The notes under the pieces: model-generated
What the model was told of the DNA's origin: nothing
The model's database searches: none
Seen by the model: the letters and a program-made list of their open reading frames with translations, nothing else
Shown: piece after piece, positions 35,019 through 43,504 of the stretch
Layout: every line of letters begins with the position of its first letter
How positions within the stretch are numbered: the stretch's first letter is position 1
DNA from: Veillonellaceae bacterium
Lineage (GTDB): Bacteria; Bacillota_C; Negativicutes; UBA1444
Reading direction: 5' to 3'
Length of the DNA stretch: 64,000 nucleotides
Assembly: GCA_012798135.1 (NCBI GenBank)
Contig: JAAZNU010000019.1
Coordinates: 16,583 to 80,582, forward strand
Made by a program: the position numbers and the translations under genes

Positions 35019-37592
35019 ATGGATTCGGCAATTATGAACAATTTTTTGAGTCAACTCTGGCAGGACCAGGCCTTGTTCATCCTGGCGCTGGATGTCAATG
35101 GCCGGGTTACGTACGCCAATGCCAAGGCGCAACAGCGATTCGGCGATCCGGCGGGAACGCTGGTCGGTGCCAATTGGTTCGACATTGCGGTGCTGCCGGA
35201 AGACCAATCGACGGTCCGGCGACGGTTCCGGGCCATGATGGACGGCGAAATGGAAAATTTGCTGCAGATCAGCGACGTCGACGTGATGGCCGCCGATGGA
35301 GCGCGATTGCGGATTTTGTGGAGCAACCATCTGTTGCGGGACAGTCGGGGCGCAGTAACTGGTCTGCTCAGTTTTGGTCAGGATATTACCGAACAGCGGC
35401 GGACCCAGTTCCGGTTGGAACTGCAGCAGGCCACAGCCAAGATTGTAGATGAAAGCGAGACTTTTCCCGCGGCTATGGAAAAGTTTTTGCATTTGGCCTG
35501 TGAGCAATTCGACTGGGATTTTGGCGAAGTCTGGCTGTACGAGAAAAGCCGACAGGCAATGGTCTGGCAGTCCTGTTTCGAACATGGAACCGGTGATTAT
35601 CGACGGTTCTGCGAACTCAGCCAAAACTTCGAATACGCAATGGGACAGGGAGTTCCCGGCATTGTCTGGCAGTCCGGCAACCCGTTGTGGATTGAAAATG
35701 TCGCCGACAATCCAACTTTTCTTCGTCGCGAAGAAGCCAAGCGAATTGGTCTGCACTGCGCGTTTGGCTTTCCTGTCCGGGTCGGCGATACTATTGCCGG
35801 CGTGATCAATTTTTTGAGCCGCCGGATTCAGCCGCCCGACGAAGGTCTAATCAAGCTGTTTGACAGCATCGGCAGTCAGCTGGGGAATTATTACCAACGC
35901 AAGGCAATGGAAGCGCAGATGCAAATCTGGACCGAGCTGTTCCGCAACAGCGGCGAACCCATCATGGTCCTGGATACCGCCACACGTATTTTGGCGGTGA
36001 ATGAAGCCTTTACCCGTCTTACCGGCTATCCGGCGGCGGAGATCGTCGGCGAGAATCCCGGCCGGCTTTGGGTGGAACAGCGACAAGCCTTTGCCTCGCC
36101 GGAGTTTTGGGCCGATCTGAACCAAACCGGCAGTTGGCAGGGCGAACTGCGCTGCCGCCAAAAAGATGGTACGGAATATCTGCGGGGCATCAGCGCGGCC
36201 CGGATTCGGGACGCGCAGGGCTTGCCGGCACATTACATTGTGACTTTTACGGATGACCGGGAACGTAAGGCGGCCGAGGAACGCATCCGCTATCTGGTCT
36301 ATCACGATACTTTGACGGGACTGCCCAACCGGGCCTTGCTGTTTGAGCGCATTAACATGGCGGTGGCGCAGGCGGGCCGCAGTAAAAAGCTGGTGGTTCT
36401 GTTTTCCATCGACATCGATCGCTTCAAAGTAATCAATGATTCACTGGGGCATCAAATCGGCGACGAGCTCTTGCGGCAGGTGGCGCAAGGACTTCGACAA
36501 TGTCTGCGGGAAGAAGATACCTTGAGCCGGCCGGGCGGCGACGAATTTGTCATCCTGTTTCCCAATATCGGGGAATTGAATGCGGTTGTTCCCATCGCCG
36601 AAAAGGTGGCCCGGAGCGTACGCCAGCCCATCCGGGTCAATGGCCGTGAATTCAATCTGACCGCCAGCATCGGCATCAGTGTTTATCCCAACGATGGGGC
36701 GGACCGGGATGCTTTGCTCAAAAATGCCGATGCCGCGATGAACTTCGCCAAGGAAACCGGCCGCAACCAGTATCATTTTTTTACCAAAGATTTAAGCCGG
36801 ATTGTCACCGAACGTCTGAAAACCGAGATCAATCTTCGTCAAGCCTTGGAACGACAGGAATTCCTGCTGCATTATCAACCGCAGATCGACATCCGGACCC
36901 GGCGGGTGGTCGGTCTGGAGGCGCTGATCCGTTGGAATCAGCCGGACGAAGGCTTGATTCCCCCCGGAAAATTCATTCCGTTGGCGGAAGAAAGCGGCCT
37001 GATTTTGCCGGTGGGCGACTGGATTTTGGGCGAAGCGGCCCAACAGTGGCGGCAATGGAGTCAGGTCGGACTGCCGCCGGTGACCATGGCGGTCAATATT
37101 TCCGCCATTCAATTCTACCAACACGATTTCCTCGAGAAAATTTCCCGGTTGGTCAAAGAATGCGGACTGGAATCATATCTGGAAATCGAAGTGACGGAAG
37201 GCGTCATGATGAAAGATATTGCCGTTACGCTGGATATCATGCACAAGCTGAAAGCGATCGGCTGCAAACTGTCCATTGACGATTTCGGTACCGGTTATTC
37301 CAGCCTGGGCTATATCAGCCGGTTCCCCCTGGATAAACTGAAAATCGACCAATCCTTCGTCCGGGCAATGCTGACGTCGCAAACCAACATGGCGATTGTC
37401 GACACGATCATCAGGCTGGCCAACAACCTCCATTTGCGCGTCATCGCCGAAGGGGTTGAAACCGCTGAAGAAATGGCGGCTTTGGCGGCGAGACGCTGCG
37501 ACGAGGTTCAGGGCTATTATTTTGCCAAACCGATGCCGGCGGAGGAACTGAGCCGGTGGTGGTCGGACTGGAACCGGGCGGTGCGGGCGTAA
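35019..37592 (+). CDS. PAS-GAF-PAS-GGDEF-EAL c-di-GMP signalling protein
   Basis: 857 aa, no membrane segment. Order: PAS (about 10-130), GAF (about 145-300), PAS (about 305-425), GGDEF (about 430-595), EAL (about 610-855). GGDEF is intact (RPGGDEF) with an inhibitory REED site five residues before; the EAL part keeps GLEALIRWN, DDFGTGYSS, LKIDQSFV and EGVET, so both synthesis and breakdown of c-di-GMP are possible. ATG 35019 has GAGGAGAG upstream. Co-directional and close to both neighbours. It complements the GGDEF/HD-GYP protein at 27867. Confidence 0.93.
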   Translation: MDSAIMNNFLSQLWQDQALFILALDVNGRVTYANAKAQQRFGDPAGTLVGANWFDIAVLPEDQSTVRRRFRAMMDGEMENLLQISDVDVMAADGARLRILWSNHLLRDSRGAVTGLLSFGQDITEQRRTQFRLELQQATAKIVDESETFPAAMEKFLHLACEQFDWDFGEVWLYEKSRQAMVWQSCFEHGTGDYRRFCELSQNFEYAMGQGVPGIVWQSGNPLWIENVADNPTFLRREEAKRIGLHCAFGFPVRVGDTIAGVINFLSRRIQPPDEGLIKLFDSIGSQLGNYYQRKAMEAQMQIWTELFRNSGEPIMVLDTATRILAVNEAFTRLTGYPAAEIVGENPGRLWVEQRQAFASPEFWADLNQTGSWQGELRCRQKDGTEYLRGISAARIRDAQGLPAHYIVTFTDDRERKAAEERIRYLVYHDTLTGLPNRALLFERINMAVAQAGRSKKLVVLFSIDIDRFKVINDSLGHQIGDELLRQVAQGLRQCLREEDTLSRPGGDEFVILFPNIGELNAVVPIAEKVARSVRQPIRVNGREFNLTASIGISVYPNDGADRDALLKNADAAMNFAKETGRNQYHFFTKDLSRIVTERLKTEINLRQALERQEFLLHYQPQIDIRTRRVVGLEALIRWNQPDEGLIPPGKFIPLAEESGLILPVGDWILGEAAQQWRQWSQVGLPPVTMAVNISAIQFYQHDFLEKISRLVKECGLESYLEIEVTEGVMMKDIAVTLDIMHKLKAIGCKLSIDDFGTGYSSLGYISRFPLDKLKIDQSFVRAMLTSQTNMAIVDTIIRLANNLHLRVIAEGVETAEEMAALAARRCDEVQGYYFAKPMPAEELSRWWSDWNRAVRA

Positions 37593-37596
37593 AGCG

Positions 37597-38547
37597 ATGT
37601 TGTTTATTTACCTGGATATTGTTGAAAAATTTTCTTGCAGTCAGTGCGGCCGCTGCTGCCGAAACGATTGGCTGGTGACGGTCGATGAAGCAGGCTATCG
37701 GCGCAATCGGGAGTTGTTTGCAAAACTCGGTCGGGACGAAGAATTCCGGCAGGCATTTATTCCGCTGCAAGGGGAAGCCGATTACGGTGAATATGCGAGA
37801 ATTGCCAAACGGGCGTCGGGCGGCTGCTGGTTTTTGACCGACGACCATTTGTGCCGGCTCCAGCAATGGGCGGGGCATGCGCATTTGGACACAGTGTGCC
37901 AATGGTTTCCCCGCTATCCGATGGACACGGAACGGGGGATTGAATTATCCCTGAGTTTCAGCTGCCCGACGGCGTTGCAGCTGGCGCGGCGGGAAGAACC
38001 GCTGCGAATCGTGCGAAGCGGGCAGCCGCCGTTAAGCGTGCTGCCGCCGGATTTTGTCACCTATGCGTATCCGTCCCAATACTCGGTACAGCATTGGCAA
38101 CATTTCTATTTTGCACTGGAAGAGCATTTGATCGATGTTTTGCAGGCGCGGCGGATTTCCTGGCAAGACCGTCTTGGCATCGTACGCCGTTCTCTGGAAT
38201 GTCTGACCGGCTGGGTACGGTCAGATTCCGTGGATCAGCAATTGGCGAAGCTGTTTCAGGACAATTACGAGCGGCTGGATACTCTGCCGGCGACGTCCGG
38301 CGATGAAAACACCCCGGATTATTGGCTGGTGGAGAATTGTTTTGTAAACTTTCTGTTCCGCAAAAACCTGTATAGTCACGGCCTGACGGAAACCCTGCAA
38401 CAACTGGAACTGATGCAGGAGCGCCTGCAAACTTTGATGCGAAGGGGATCTGGCCGGTGTCTGGGAACAGAAACCGTGTTTGAAGCGATTGTGCAGCTGG
38501 AAATGGAGTATAATCATAAAAGCAGCAAGAATAGTCGGTGTAAATGA
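37597..38547 (+). CDS. YkgJ/FliB-like cysteine-cluster protein
   Basis: 316 aa. The N-terminus has CSQCGRCC (Cys14, 17, 20, 21), the mark of the YkgJ/FliB family that is thought to bind a metal or Fe-S cluster; a further GGCWFL, HLCRLQ and VCQWFPRYP follow, which resembles flagellin lysine-N-methylase FliB. No flagellar gene is near, so methylation of flagellin is only a possibility. It starts five bases after the GGDEF/EAL stop with no clear ribosome site, consistent with translational coupling. Confidence 0.75.
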   Translation: MLFIYLDIVEKFSCSQCGRCCRNDWLVTVDEAGYRRNRELFAKLGRDEEFRQAFIPLQGEADYGEYARIAKRASGGCWFLTDDHLCRLQQWAGHAHLDTVCQWFPRYPMDTERGIELSLSFSCPTALQLARREEPLRIVRSGQPPLSVLPPDFVTYAYPSQYSVQHWQHFYFALEEHLIDVLQARRISWQDRLGIVRRSLECLTGWVRSDSVDQQLAKLFQDNYERLDTLPATSGDENTPDYWLVENCFVNFLFRKNLYSHGLTETLQQLELMQERLQTLMRRGSGRCLGTETVFEAIVQLEMEYNHKSSKNSRCK

Positions 38548-38565
38548 GAAAGGAGCGGATGAATC

Positions 38566-39402
38566 ATGGAGAAAGTCTTGCAGAATAAAGTCGCGGTGGT
38601 AACGGGCGGCGGCGGCGTATTGGGCAGCGCCTTTGCCAAAGAGCTGGCCAGGGTCGGTGCGAAAGTGGCCATCATGAACCGGACTGCGGCAACCGCCCAG
38701 GCCGTTGTTGACGCCATCGAAGCCGCCGGCGGCAAAGCCATCGCCGTGCCGTGCGATGTGCTGGACAAAGCGGCCGTGGAAAAGGCGGCGGCAGAAATTC
38801 TGGCCAAACTGGGCCCGTGCGATATCCTGCTAAATGCGGCCGGCGGCAATCACCCCGCCGCTACCTCCAGCAAGGAGCTTTTCGATCCGGCGGCGGATGA
38901 TTCAATGGCGGGCACTTTTTTTGACCTGAAGGCCGAAGGCTTCAATGCCGTTTTCCAGCTGAATTTTATGGGAACCTTTATTCCCACGCAGGTTTTTGCC
39001 CAACAAATGTTGGGGCGGCAAGGGGCTACCGTTATCAATATATCTTCCATGAGCGCCTATCATCCGTTGACCAAGGTCGCCGCCTACAGCGCCGCCAAGG
39101 CAGCGATCAGCAACTTCACCGAATGGCTGGCGGTGCATCTGGCGCCGGCAGGAATCCGGGTCAACGCCATTGCGCCGGGATTCTTCCTGACTGAACAAAA
39201 CCGGACGCTGTTGACCAATCCCGACGGTTCCCTGACGCCAAGAGCGAACAAAATCATCAGTCACACTCCCATGAAGCGCTTTGGCGATCCCCGGGATCTG
39301 TTGGGGACGTTGCTCTGGTTGGCGGACGAAAATGCCGCCGGTTTTGTGACCGGCATTGTGGTGCCGGTTGACGGCGGCTTTAACGCTTATGCCGGCGTGT
39401 GA
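38566..39402 (+). CDS. SDR oxidoreductase of the UxuB/YjmF (D-mannonate dehydrogenase) type
   Basis: 278 aa, short-chain dehydrogenase. NAD(P) motif TGGGGVLGSAFA, active site Ser in NISSMSA, Tyr-Lys in YSAAKAA. The long insertion and the end (GSLTPRANKIISHTPMKRFG, then VDGGFNAYAGV) match Bacillus YjmF-type fructuronate reductases, which interconvert D-fructuronate and D-mannonate. GAAAGGAGCGG precedes the ATG. No uxuA, uxaC or kdgK is near; the only other hexuronate-like genes are the UxaA-type pair at 2-3.6 kb. Convergent with the LysE exporter gene eight bases away. Confidence 0.85.
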   Translation: MEKVLQNKVAVVTGGGGVLGSAFAKELARVGAKVAIMNRTAATAQAVVDAIEAAGGKAIAVPCDVLDKAAVEKAAAEILAKLGPCDILLNAAGGNHPAATSSKELFDPAADDSMAGTFFDLKAEGFNAVFQLNFMGTFIPTQVFAQQMLGRQGATVINISSMSAYHPLTKVAAYSAAKAAISNFTEWLAVHLAPAGIRVNAIAPGFFLTEQNRTLLTNPDGSLTPRANKIISHTPMKRFGDPRDLLGTLLWLADENAAGFVTGIVVPVDGGFNAYAGV

Positions 39403-39410
39403 ACCGAAGT

Positions 39411-40025
39411 TTATTTTGCAAACAGGCTGACCAAGCCGAATGATACCAGGATGGCGCCGGACACGTGCTGCACCAGACGGAGATTGCCGGGGCCGAGCCG
39501 GGAACGAAAACGGCTGACGGTCGCGGCGAGAATGCACCACCAAAGCAACGAACCGCAGAACACGCCGCCAACCATGAAGGTGGACGCTGCATAGTCACCC
39601 GGCCTGCCACCGATGCCCAGCCCGGCAAAAATCGCCGTGAACGATAAAATCGTCATCGGGTTGGCCAAGGTCAAGAACAGGGTGGCGCCGAAGTCGGCCA
39701 GCCGGCCGGCGATAGGAGCAGCGGTCGGTTCGAGGGATGCCGGCGGGGCGAGAAATGTCCTTCCCCCCAGATAGAGCAAAAACAGACCGCCGACCAGGCG
39801 CAGTTCGTGCTGATAGGTCAGCAGGATGCCGGATAATGCACTTAGGCCGAAGGCTGCGATCGAGCCATAGACACTGTCGGCGCAGGCGGCGCCGAGGCCA
39901 GAGCATAGCCCGGCCGGCCGACCGGCGCTTAGTGTCCGGCGGATGCAGAGAACACCGATGGGGCCGACCGGCGCGGCTATGGAGAAGCCGAGCAAGCATC
40001 CCTGAATGAAAAATGGAACCTCCAT
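39411..40025 (-). CDS. LysE/RhtB-family amino-acid exporter
   Basis: 204 aa, six membrane helices. The start MEVPFFIQGCLLGFSIAAPVG followed by PIGVLCIRRTL is the LysE/RhtB signature. It would export an amino acid or analogue. Only three bases separate it from the Lrp-type regulator gene upstream on the same strand, a common pairing in which the regulator senses the exported amino acid. Confidence 0.9.
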   Translation of the reverse strand: MEVPFFIQGCLLGFSIAAPVGPIGVLCIRRTLSAGRPAGLCSGLGAACADSVYGSIAAFGLSALSGILLTYQHELRLVGGLFLLYLGGRTFLAPPASLEPTAAPIAGRLADFGATLFLTLANPMTILSFTAIFAGLGIGGRPGDYAASTFMVGGVFCGSLLWWCILAATVSRFRSRLGPGNLRLVQHVSGAILVSFGLVSLFAK

Positions 40026-40028
40026 GCT

Positions 40029-40493
40029 TCAGTCCCCCGCCGGTGCGAGGGGAAGTAGGGAGGTTTCTTTGATGGTGGACAGGATGACGGTGGTTCGCGT
40101 GCGGCAAACTCCGCTGATTGATTTCAGGGTGCAACTGATTAACTGTTCCAGCTCACGAGTGTCGCGACAGCGGACCTTGAGCACATAGTCGTCGTCGCCG
40201 GCTACATGGTGGCATTCCAATACTTCCGGTAAGGTCCGGACTTGTGACAAGAACCTCTCACGGGCGGCGGCGCTGGACAGCGAAACGGCAATCAGGGCGG
40301 CCATGCCGATTCCGACCGAATCGGGATCGACTGCGGCATGGTAGCCCTTAATGATTCCTTTTTCCTCCAGGCGTCGAACCCGGTCGGCGGCGGCGGGCGC
40401 CGACAATCCCAACATGGTTCCCAGTTCTGTCCAAGTGGTTCGCCCCTGGGACATCAAACGGGCCACAATTTTAAAATCGATGGAATTTATCAT
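40029..40493 (-). CDS. Lrp/AsnC-family transcriptional regulator
   Basis: 154 aa. N-terminal winged HTH (IDFKIVARLMSQGRTTWTELG, LSAPAAADRVRRLEEKGIIKGY) and C-terminal RAM ligand domain (VLECHHVAGDDDYVLKVRC). ATG 40493 has AAAGGAG eight bases upstream; the AT-rich in-frame extension to 40565 covers the operator. Probably controls itself and the LysE exporter in response to an amino acid. Confidence 0.93.
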   Translation of the reverse strand: MINSIDFKIVARLMSQGRTTWTELGTMLGLSAPAAADRVRRLEEKGIIKGYHAAVDPDSVGIGMAALIAVSLSSAAARERFLSQVRTLPEVLECHHVAGDDDYVLKVRCRDTRELEQLISCTLKSISGVCRTRTTVILSTIKETSLLPLAPAGD

Positions 40494-40506
40494 AGAAATA
40501 ACTCCT

Positions 40507-40538
40507 TTATTAAGTTTTATATAAATTATACTTAATAA
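40507..40538 (-). promoter_or_regulatory. inverted-repeat operator upstream of the lrp-like gene
   Basis: TTATTAAGT (40507-40515) and ACTTAATAA (40530-40538) form a perfect 9-bp inverted repeat around a 14-base A/T-only centre, just upstream of the ribosome site. AT-rich dyads like this are usual for Lrp-family autoregulation. Confidence 0.6.
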
Positions 40539-40563
40539 AATTATTATTTCAAGCGGAAATTGC

Positions 40564-40617
40564 AAGGTCTTGACAAAAAAGAGACGCCGGCCGGCGTCTC
40601 TTTTTTGTCAGGACCTT
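40564..40617 (-). terminator. 54-bp near-perfect palindromic terminator
   Basis: The core 40571-40610 is a perfect palindrome around GACGCCGGCCGGCGTC with A6/T6 flanks; AAGGTC/GACCTT extends it with one T-G pair. It overlaps the stop codon of the DUF2087 gene, which it should terminate; it also lies behind the Lrp promoter. Confidence 0.85.
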
Positions 40618-41773
40618 ATTGTTTTTGTCGATGGTAACCGGCCTCGCCGTAGGGTTGCAGTTGCTCCAGCCATAATTTCAACAGCTCGGCGACGGCAGAC
40701 GGCCATTGTTCGGGGGGATAGTCAGCCGGCTTGATCGTGGCAAGGGTTTCAAACACAAACGCGTCCTCACCGTATTTGTTCCAGTCGGCCTGCAATTCAT
40801 GGTTGCGGTGTCCGCCCCGGCGCAGTTCCATGAGTCGTCCGTTCATAATGCCGGGGATATTCAAAGCCTTGACTAAAAGAAGTTTGCCGTTGACGGTGTT
40901 TTTGATCTGGAAGACGCCCATCGGCGGCGGCGTCTCTTTATATTGGCGAATCAGTTCTTTTTTTCGTTCATTCATCGGTTCTTCCTCACTTTCGTCTGCC
41001 GGGGACGCCGGCGATGTTTCGGACGGCGTTTCTTCGCCGCCGTTGGTGCGCCAATATTCGCTGCCATCGGCCCGCCGCGCCAAAAATCCATAATCGATCA
41101 GTAGGCGCCGCAGCAGGACATGGTCGTGATATATCGCGTTTAAAATAGAATTCACTTCGGGCTCGGTATAGCGCCGCCCCGGCGTAAATCGGGTTGAAAT
41201 TTGTCGTAACAAAATTAACCGGCGTTTCTCCCGGGTTGGGAAAGTTGAAAGCGGGCCGTTCATTCCTTGCGGGAAATAAGTCGACAATATCTTCCGCGCT
41301 TCCGTGCCGTTGCCGCCATCGGTTCCCGCACCGGCGGGGGACGGTTGCGTGGATTTCATTTCCATGAGCTCGGCGATGGCCAGAAAGACCTTGGCCTGTT
41401 TTTGTTTTTCTCTGAGCAGGAAACGATGGTTACGGATGGTGGAAATGCTGCCGGCATTGACGGTGGCGGCGATTTCCGAATCGCTGATTCCGGCTGTGAA
41501 CAATGAGATTAGACGGGTCTGCAGCTCGCTCAGTCCCGTCCAGCGTTTATCCAATGCCAGCAGCATGTGCAGCGGCGACTGGTGATGCTCGCGAATATGG
41601 GCCCGCATTGCGGCCTCGGCGTCGAACAGACCGTCGCCGAGGGGGTAGATTCGGCCCGGTTCGGTGCGAAAATGACAGCCGAGGCAAGCGAAACGTTGAT
41701 CTAGCTCGACAAAAATATACCCTTGTTGAAGTTCCTGAATGGTTGCGTCTTTAATATGAGTGTTTGCTTTCAT
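40616..41773 (-). CDS. HTH-DUF2087-(GIY-YIG-like) fusion protein
   Basis: 385 aa in three parts. Residues 1-140 contain a cysteine pair (FACLGCHF) and a LuxR-like helix-turn-helix (LISLFTAGISDSEIAATVN, GSISTIRNHRFLLREKQKQ). Residues about 160-255 are DUF2087 (LSTYFPQGMNGPLSTFPTRE, YTEPEVNSILNAIYHDHVLLR). After an acidic linker, residues about 290-380 look like a GIY-YIG nuclease fold: GVFQIKNTVNGKLLLV, then GGHRNHELQADWNKYGEDAF with FE. The GIY and YIG tyrosines are replaced, so catalysis is doubtful. Likely a DNA-binding regulator. AT-rich leader; role unknown. Confidence 0.8.
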   Translation of the reverse strand: MKANTHIKDATIQELQQGYIFVELDQRFACLGCHFRTEPGRIYPLGDGLFDAEAAMRAHIREHHQSPLHMLLALDKRWTGLSELQTRLISLFTAGISDSEIAATVNAGSISTIRNHRFLLREKQKQAKVFLAIAELMEMKSTQPSPAGAGTDGGNGTEARKILSTYFPQGMNGPLSTFPTREKRRLILLRQISTRFTPGRRYTEPEVNSILNAIYHDHVLLRRLLIDYGFLARRADGSEYWRTNGGEETPSETSPASPADESEEEPMNERKKELIRQYKETPPPMGVFQIKNTVNGKLLLVKALNIPGIMNGRLMELRRGGHRNHELQADWNKYGEDAFVFETLATIKPADYPPEQWPSAVAELLKLWLEQLQPYGEAGYHRQKQ

Positions 41774-41888
41774 GACGATTCCGTCCTTAATAATATTTTC
41801 ATAGATATAATATAAAATTATCTATTTAAAATCAAGCAAAAAAATAAATAATCTATAAAATATTTTAAGATGTGTAAAAAAGCTTTCC

Positions 41889-41917
41889 TTTACAAATCGG
41901 TCGGCCGGGCATACAAT
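41889..41917 (+). promoter_or_regulatory. thiC: sigma-70-type promoter of thiC
   Basis: TTTACA (41889-41894), 17-base spacer, TACAAT (41912-41917). It lies about 25 bases upstream of the TPP riboswitch. Confidence 0.7.
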
Positions 41918-41940
41918 ATAGGCAAATGAATACGGCAGTG

Positions 41941-42022
41941 AGCTGGGGGGGCCGCAAGGCTGAGAGGACGAGTCCGACCCTTGGAACCTGACGTGGTTAG
42001 TACCACCGTAGGGAAGCGTTGA
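41941..42022 (+). ncRNA. TPP riboswitch (THI element) upstream of thiC
   Basis: The conserved blocks are in order: GGGGG near the 5' side, GGCTGAGAGGACG, GACCCTTGGAACCTGA, GGTTAGTACCACCGTAGGGAAG. The RNA binds thiamine pyrophosphate. It is followed by a terminator hairpin (42029-42062), so it likely acts by premature termination when TPP is plentiful. Confidence 0.95.
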
Positions 42023-42028
42023 TGATCG

Positions 42029-42062
42029 AGAAGCAAGCTTTTCTGCGTTTGCTTCTTTTTTT
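42029..42062 (+). terminator. riboswitch-controlled terminator before thiC
   Basis: AGAAGCAA (42029-42036) pairs with TTGCTTCT (42049-42056), followed by a T7 run. This is the expression platform of the TPP riboswitch. Confidence 0.85.
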
Positions 42063-42098
42063 ATGCAAGGACGGAAACAAAAGCTGGGGGGATGAATA

Positions 42099-43400
42099 AT
42101 GAATTACACGACTCAAATGGATGCCGCCAAAAAGGGAATCGTCACGCCGCAGATGCAGATTGTGGCGACTAAAGAGAAAATGGACCCACAGCGCTTGCGG
42201 GAGTTGGTGGCAGGGGGACAGGTCGTTGTCCCTGCCAACAAAAATCATGGCCGACTGGACCCGGAAGGGGTCGGCGCTGGCCTCCGGACCAAAATCAATG
42301 TCAACCTGGGCGTTTCGAAAGATTGCTGCGACATGGACCTGGAGATGGCTAAAGCCAAGAAGGCGGTTGAGCTGAAAGCGGAAGCAATCATGGATTTAAG
42401 CTGTTTTGGCAAGACTCAGCCATTCAGGCGTCGCCTGATTGATTTTTCACCGGCGATGATTGGCACGGTGCCCATGTATGATGCGGTGGGACTGTTGGAC
42501 AAGGCGCTGAAAAAAATCACGGTGGATGAATTTTTCAAAGTTGTGGAAACGCACGCCGAAGACGGCGTTGACTTTATGACCATCCACTGCGGCATGAATC
42601 GGGCAACTGCCGAGCGGATTAAACGCAACAAACGACTGACCAATATTGTCTCCCGCGGCGGCTCGCTGTTGTTCGCGTGGATGGAGCTGAACCATCAGGA
42701 AAATCCTTTCTACGAGTATTATGACCGACTGTTGGACATCTGCGAAAAATACGACGTCACGCTGAGTCTGGGCGATGCCTGCCGACCCGGTTCGCTGCAT
42801 GATGCCACGGATGCTTCGCAGGTGGAAGAGCTGATTACTTTGGGCGAGTTGACCAAACGGGCGTGGGCCCGCAACGTTCAGGTCATGATCGAAGGCCCCG
42901 GCCATATGGCGTTAAATGAGATCGCCGGCAATATGATGATGCAGAAGCGCTTATGCCATGGGGCGCCGTTTTATGTGCTGGGGCCGATCGTTACCGATGT
43001 TGCACCGGGTTACGATCATATCACCAGCGCGATCGGCGGCGCGGTCGCCGCGGCCAATGGCGCGGATTTTCTCTGCTATGTGACGCCGGCCGAGCATTTG
43101 CGGTTGCCGGATCTCAACGACATCAAGGAAGGAATCATCGCGTCCCGGATTGCCGCTCATGCCGCGGATATCGCCAAGGGTCTTCCCGGTGCCCGCGATT
43201 GGGATGATGCCATGAGTGCGGCCCGGGCGGAAGTGGATTTTCCCCGGATGATCGAGTTGGCAATGGACCCCGAAAAGGCCAGCCAATATCGGGCGTCGTC
43301 AAAACCGGAACATGAAGACACCTGCACCATGTGCGGAAAAATGTGCCCGATGAAAAACATGAAAAAAATCCTGAACGGCGAAGATTTGGAAATTGACTAA
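42099..43400 (+). CDS. thiC: phosphomethylpyrimidine synthase ThiC
   Basis: 433 aa, radical SAM enzyme that turns aminoimidazole ribotide into HMP phosphate, the pyrimidine part of thiamine. The C-terminal cluster motif is CTMCGKMC, and core blocks [45 protein letters not shown] and [15 protein letters not shown] are all present. This is the short Firmicute type, without the N-terminal extension of E. coli ThiC. The gene is single, between a TPP riboswitch and a terminator; other thiamine genes lie 15 kb away under a second riboswitch. Confidence 0.97.
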   Translation: MNYTTQMDAAKKGIVTPQMQIVATKEKMDPQRLRELVAGGQVVVPANKNHGRLDPEGVGAGLRTKINVNLGVSKDCCDMDLEMAKAKKAVELKAEAIMDLSCFGKTQPFRRRLIDFSPAMIGTVPMYDAVGLLDKALKKITVDEFFKVVETHAEDGVDFMTIHCGMNRATAERIKRNKRLTNIVSRGGSLLFAWMELNHQENPFYEYYDRLLDICEKYDVTLSLGDACRPGSLHDATDASQVEELITLGELTKRAWARNVQVMIEGPGHMALNEIAGNMMMQKRLCHGAPFYVLGPIVTDVAPGYDHITSAIGGAVAAANGADFLCYVTPAEHLRLPDLNDIKEGIIASRIAAHAADIAKGLPGARDWDDAMSAARAEVDFPRMIELAMDPEKASQYRASSKPEHEDTCTMCGKMCPMKNMKKILNGEDLEID

Positions 43401-43427
43401 ACCGTAATCGGTGCTGCAGGGAAAATA

Positions 43428-43467
43428 TATAGTGCAAAAACACCGGACAAGGTGATTTTGCACTATA
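43428..43467 (+). terminator. terminator after thiC
   Basis: TATAGTGCAAAA (43428-43439) with TTTTGCACTATA (43456-43467), inner CACC/GGTG, 6-base loop. The following ATTTTAT gives a weak T tract. Confidence 0.8.
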
Positions 43468-43504
43468 ATTTTATCAGGAGACCGATTTAAGATAGGGTGG
43501 CGGA

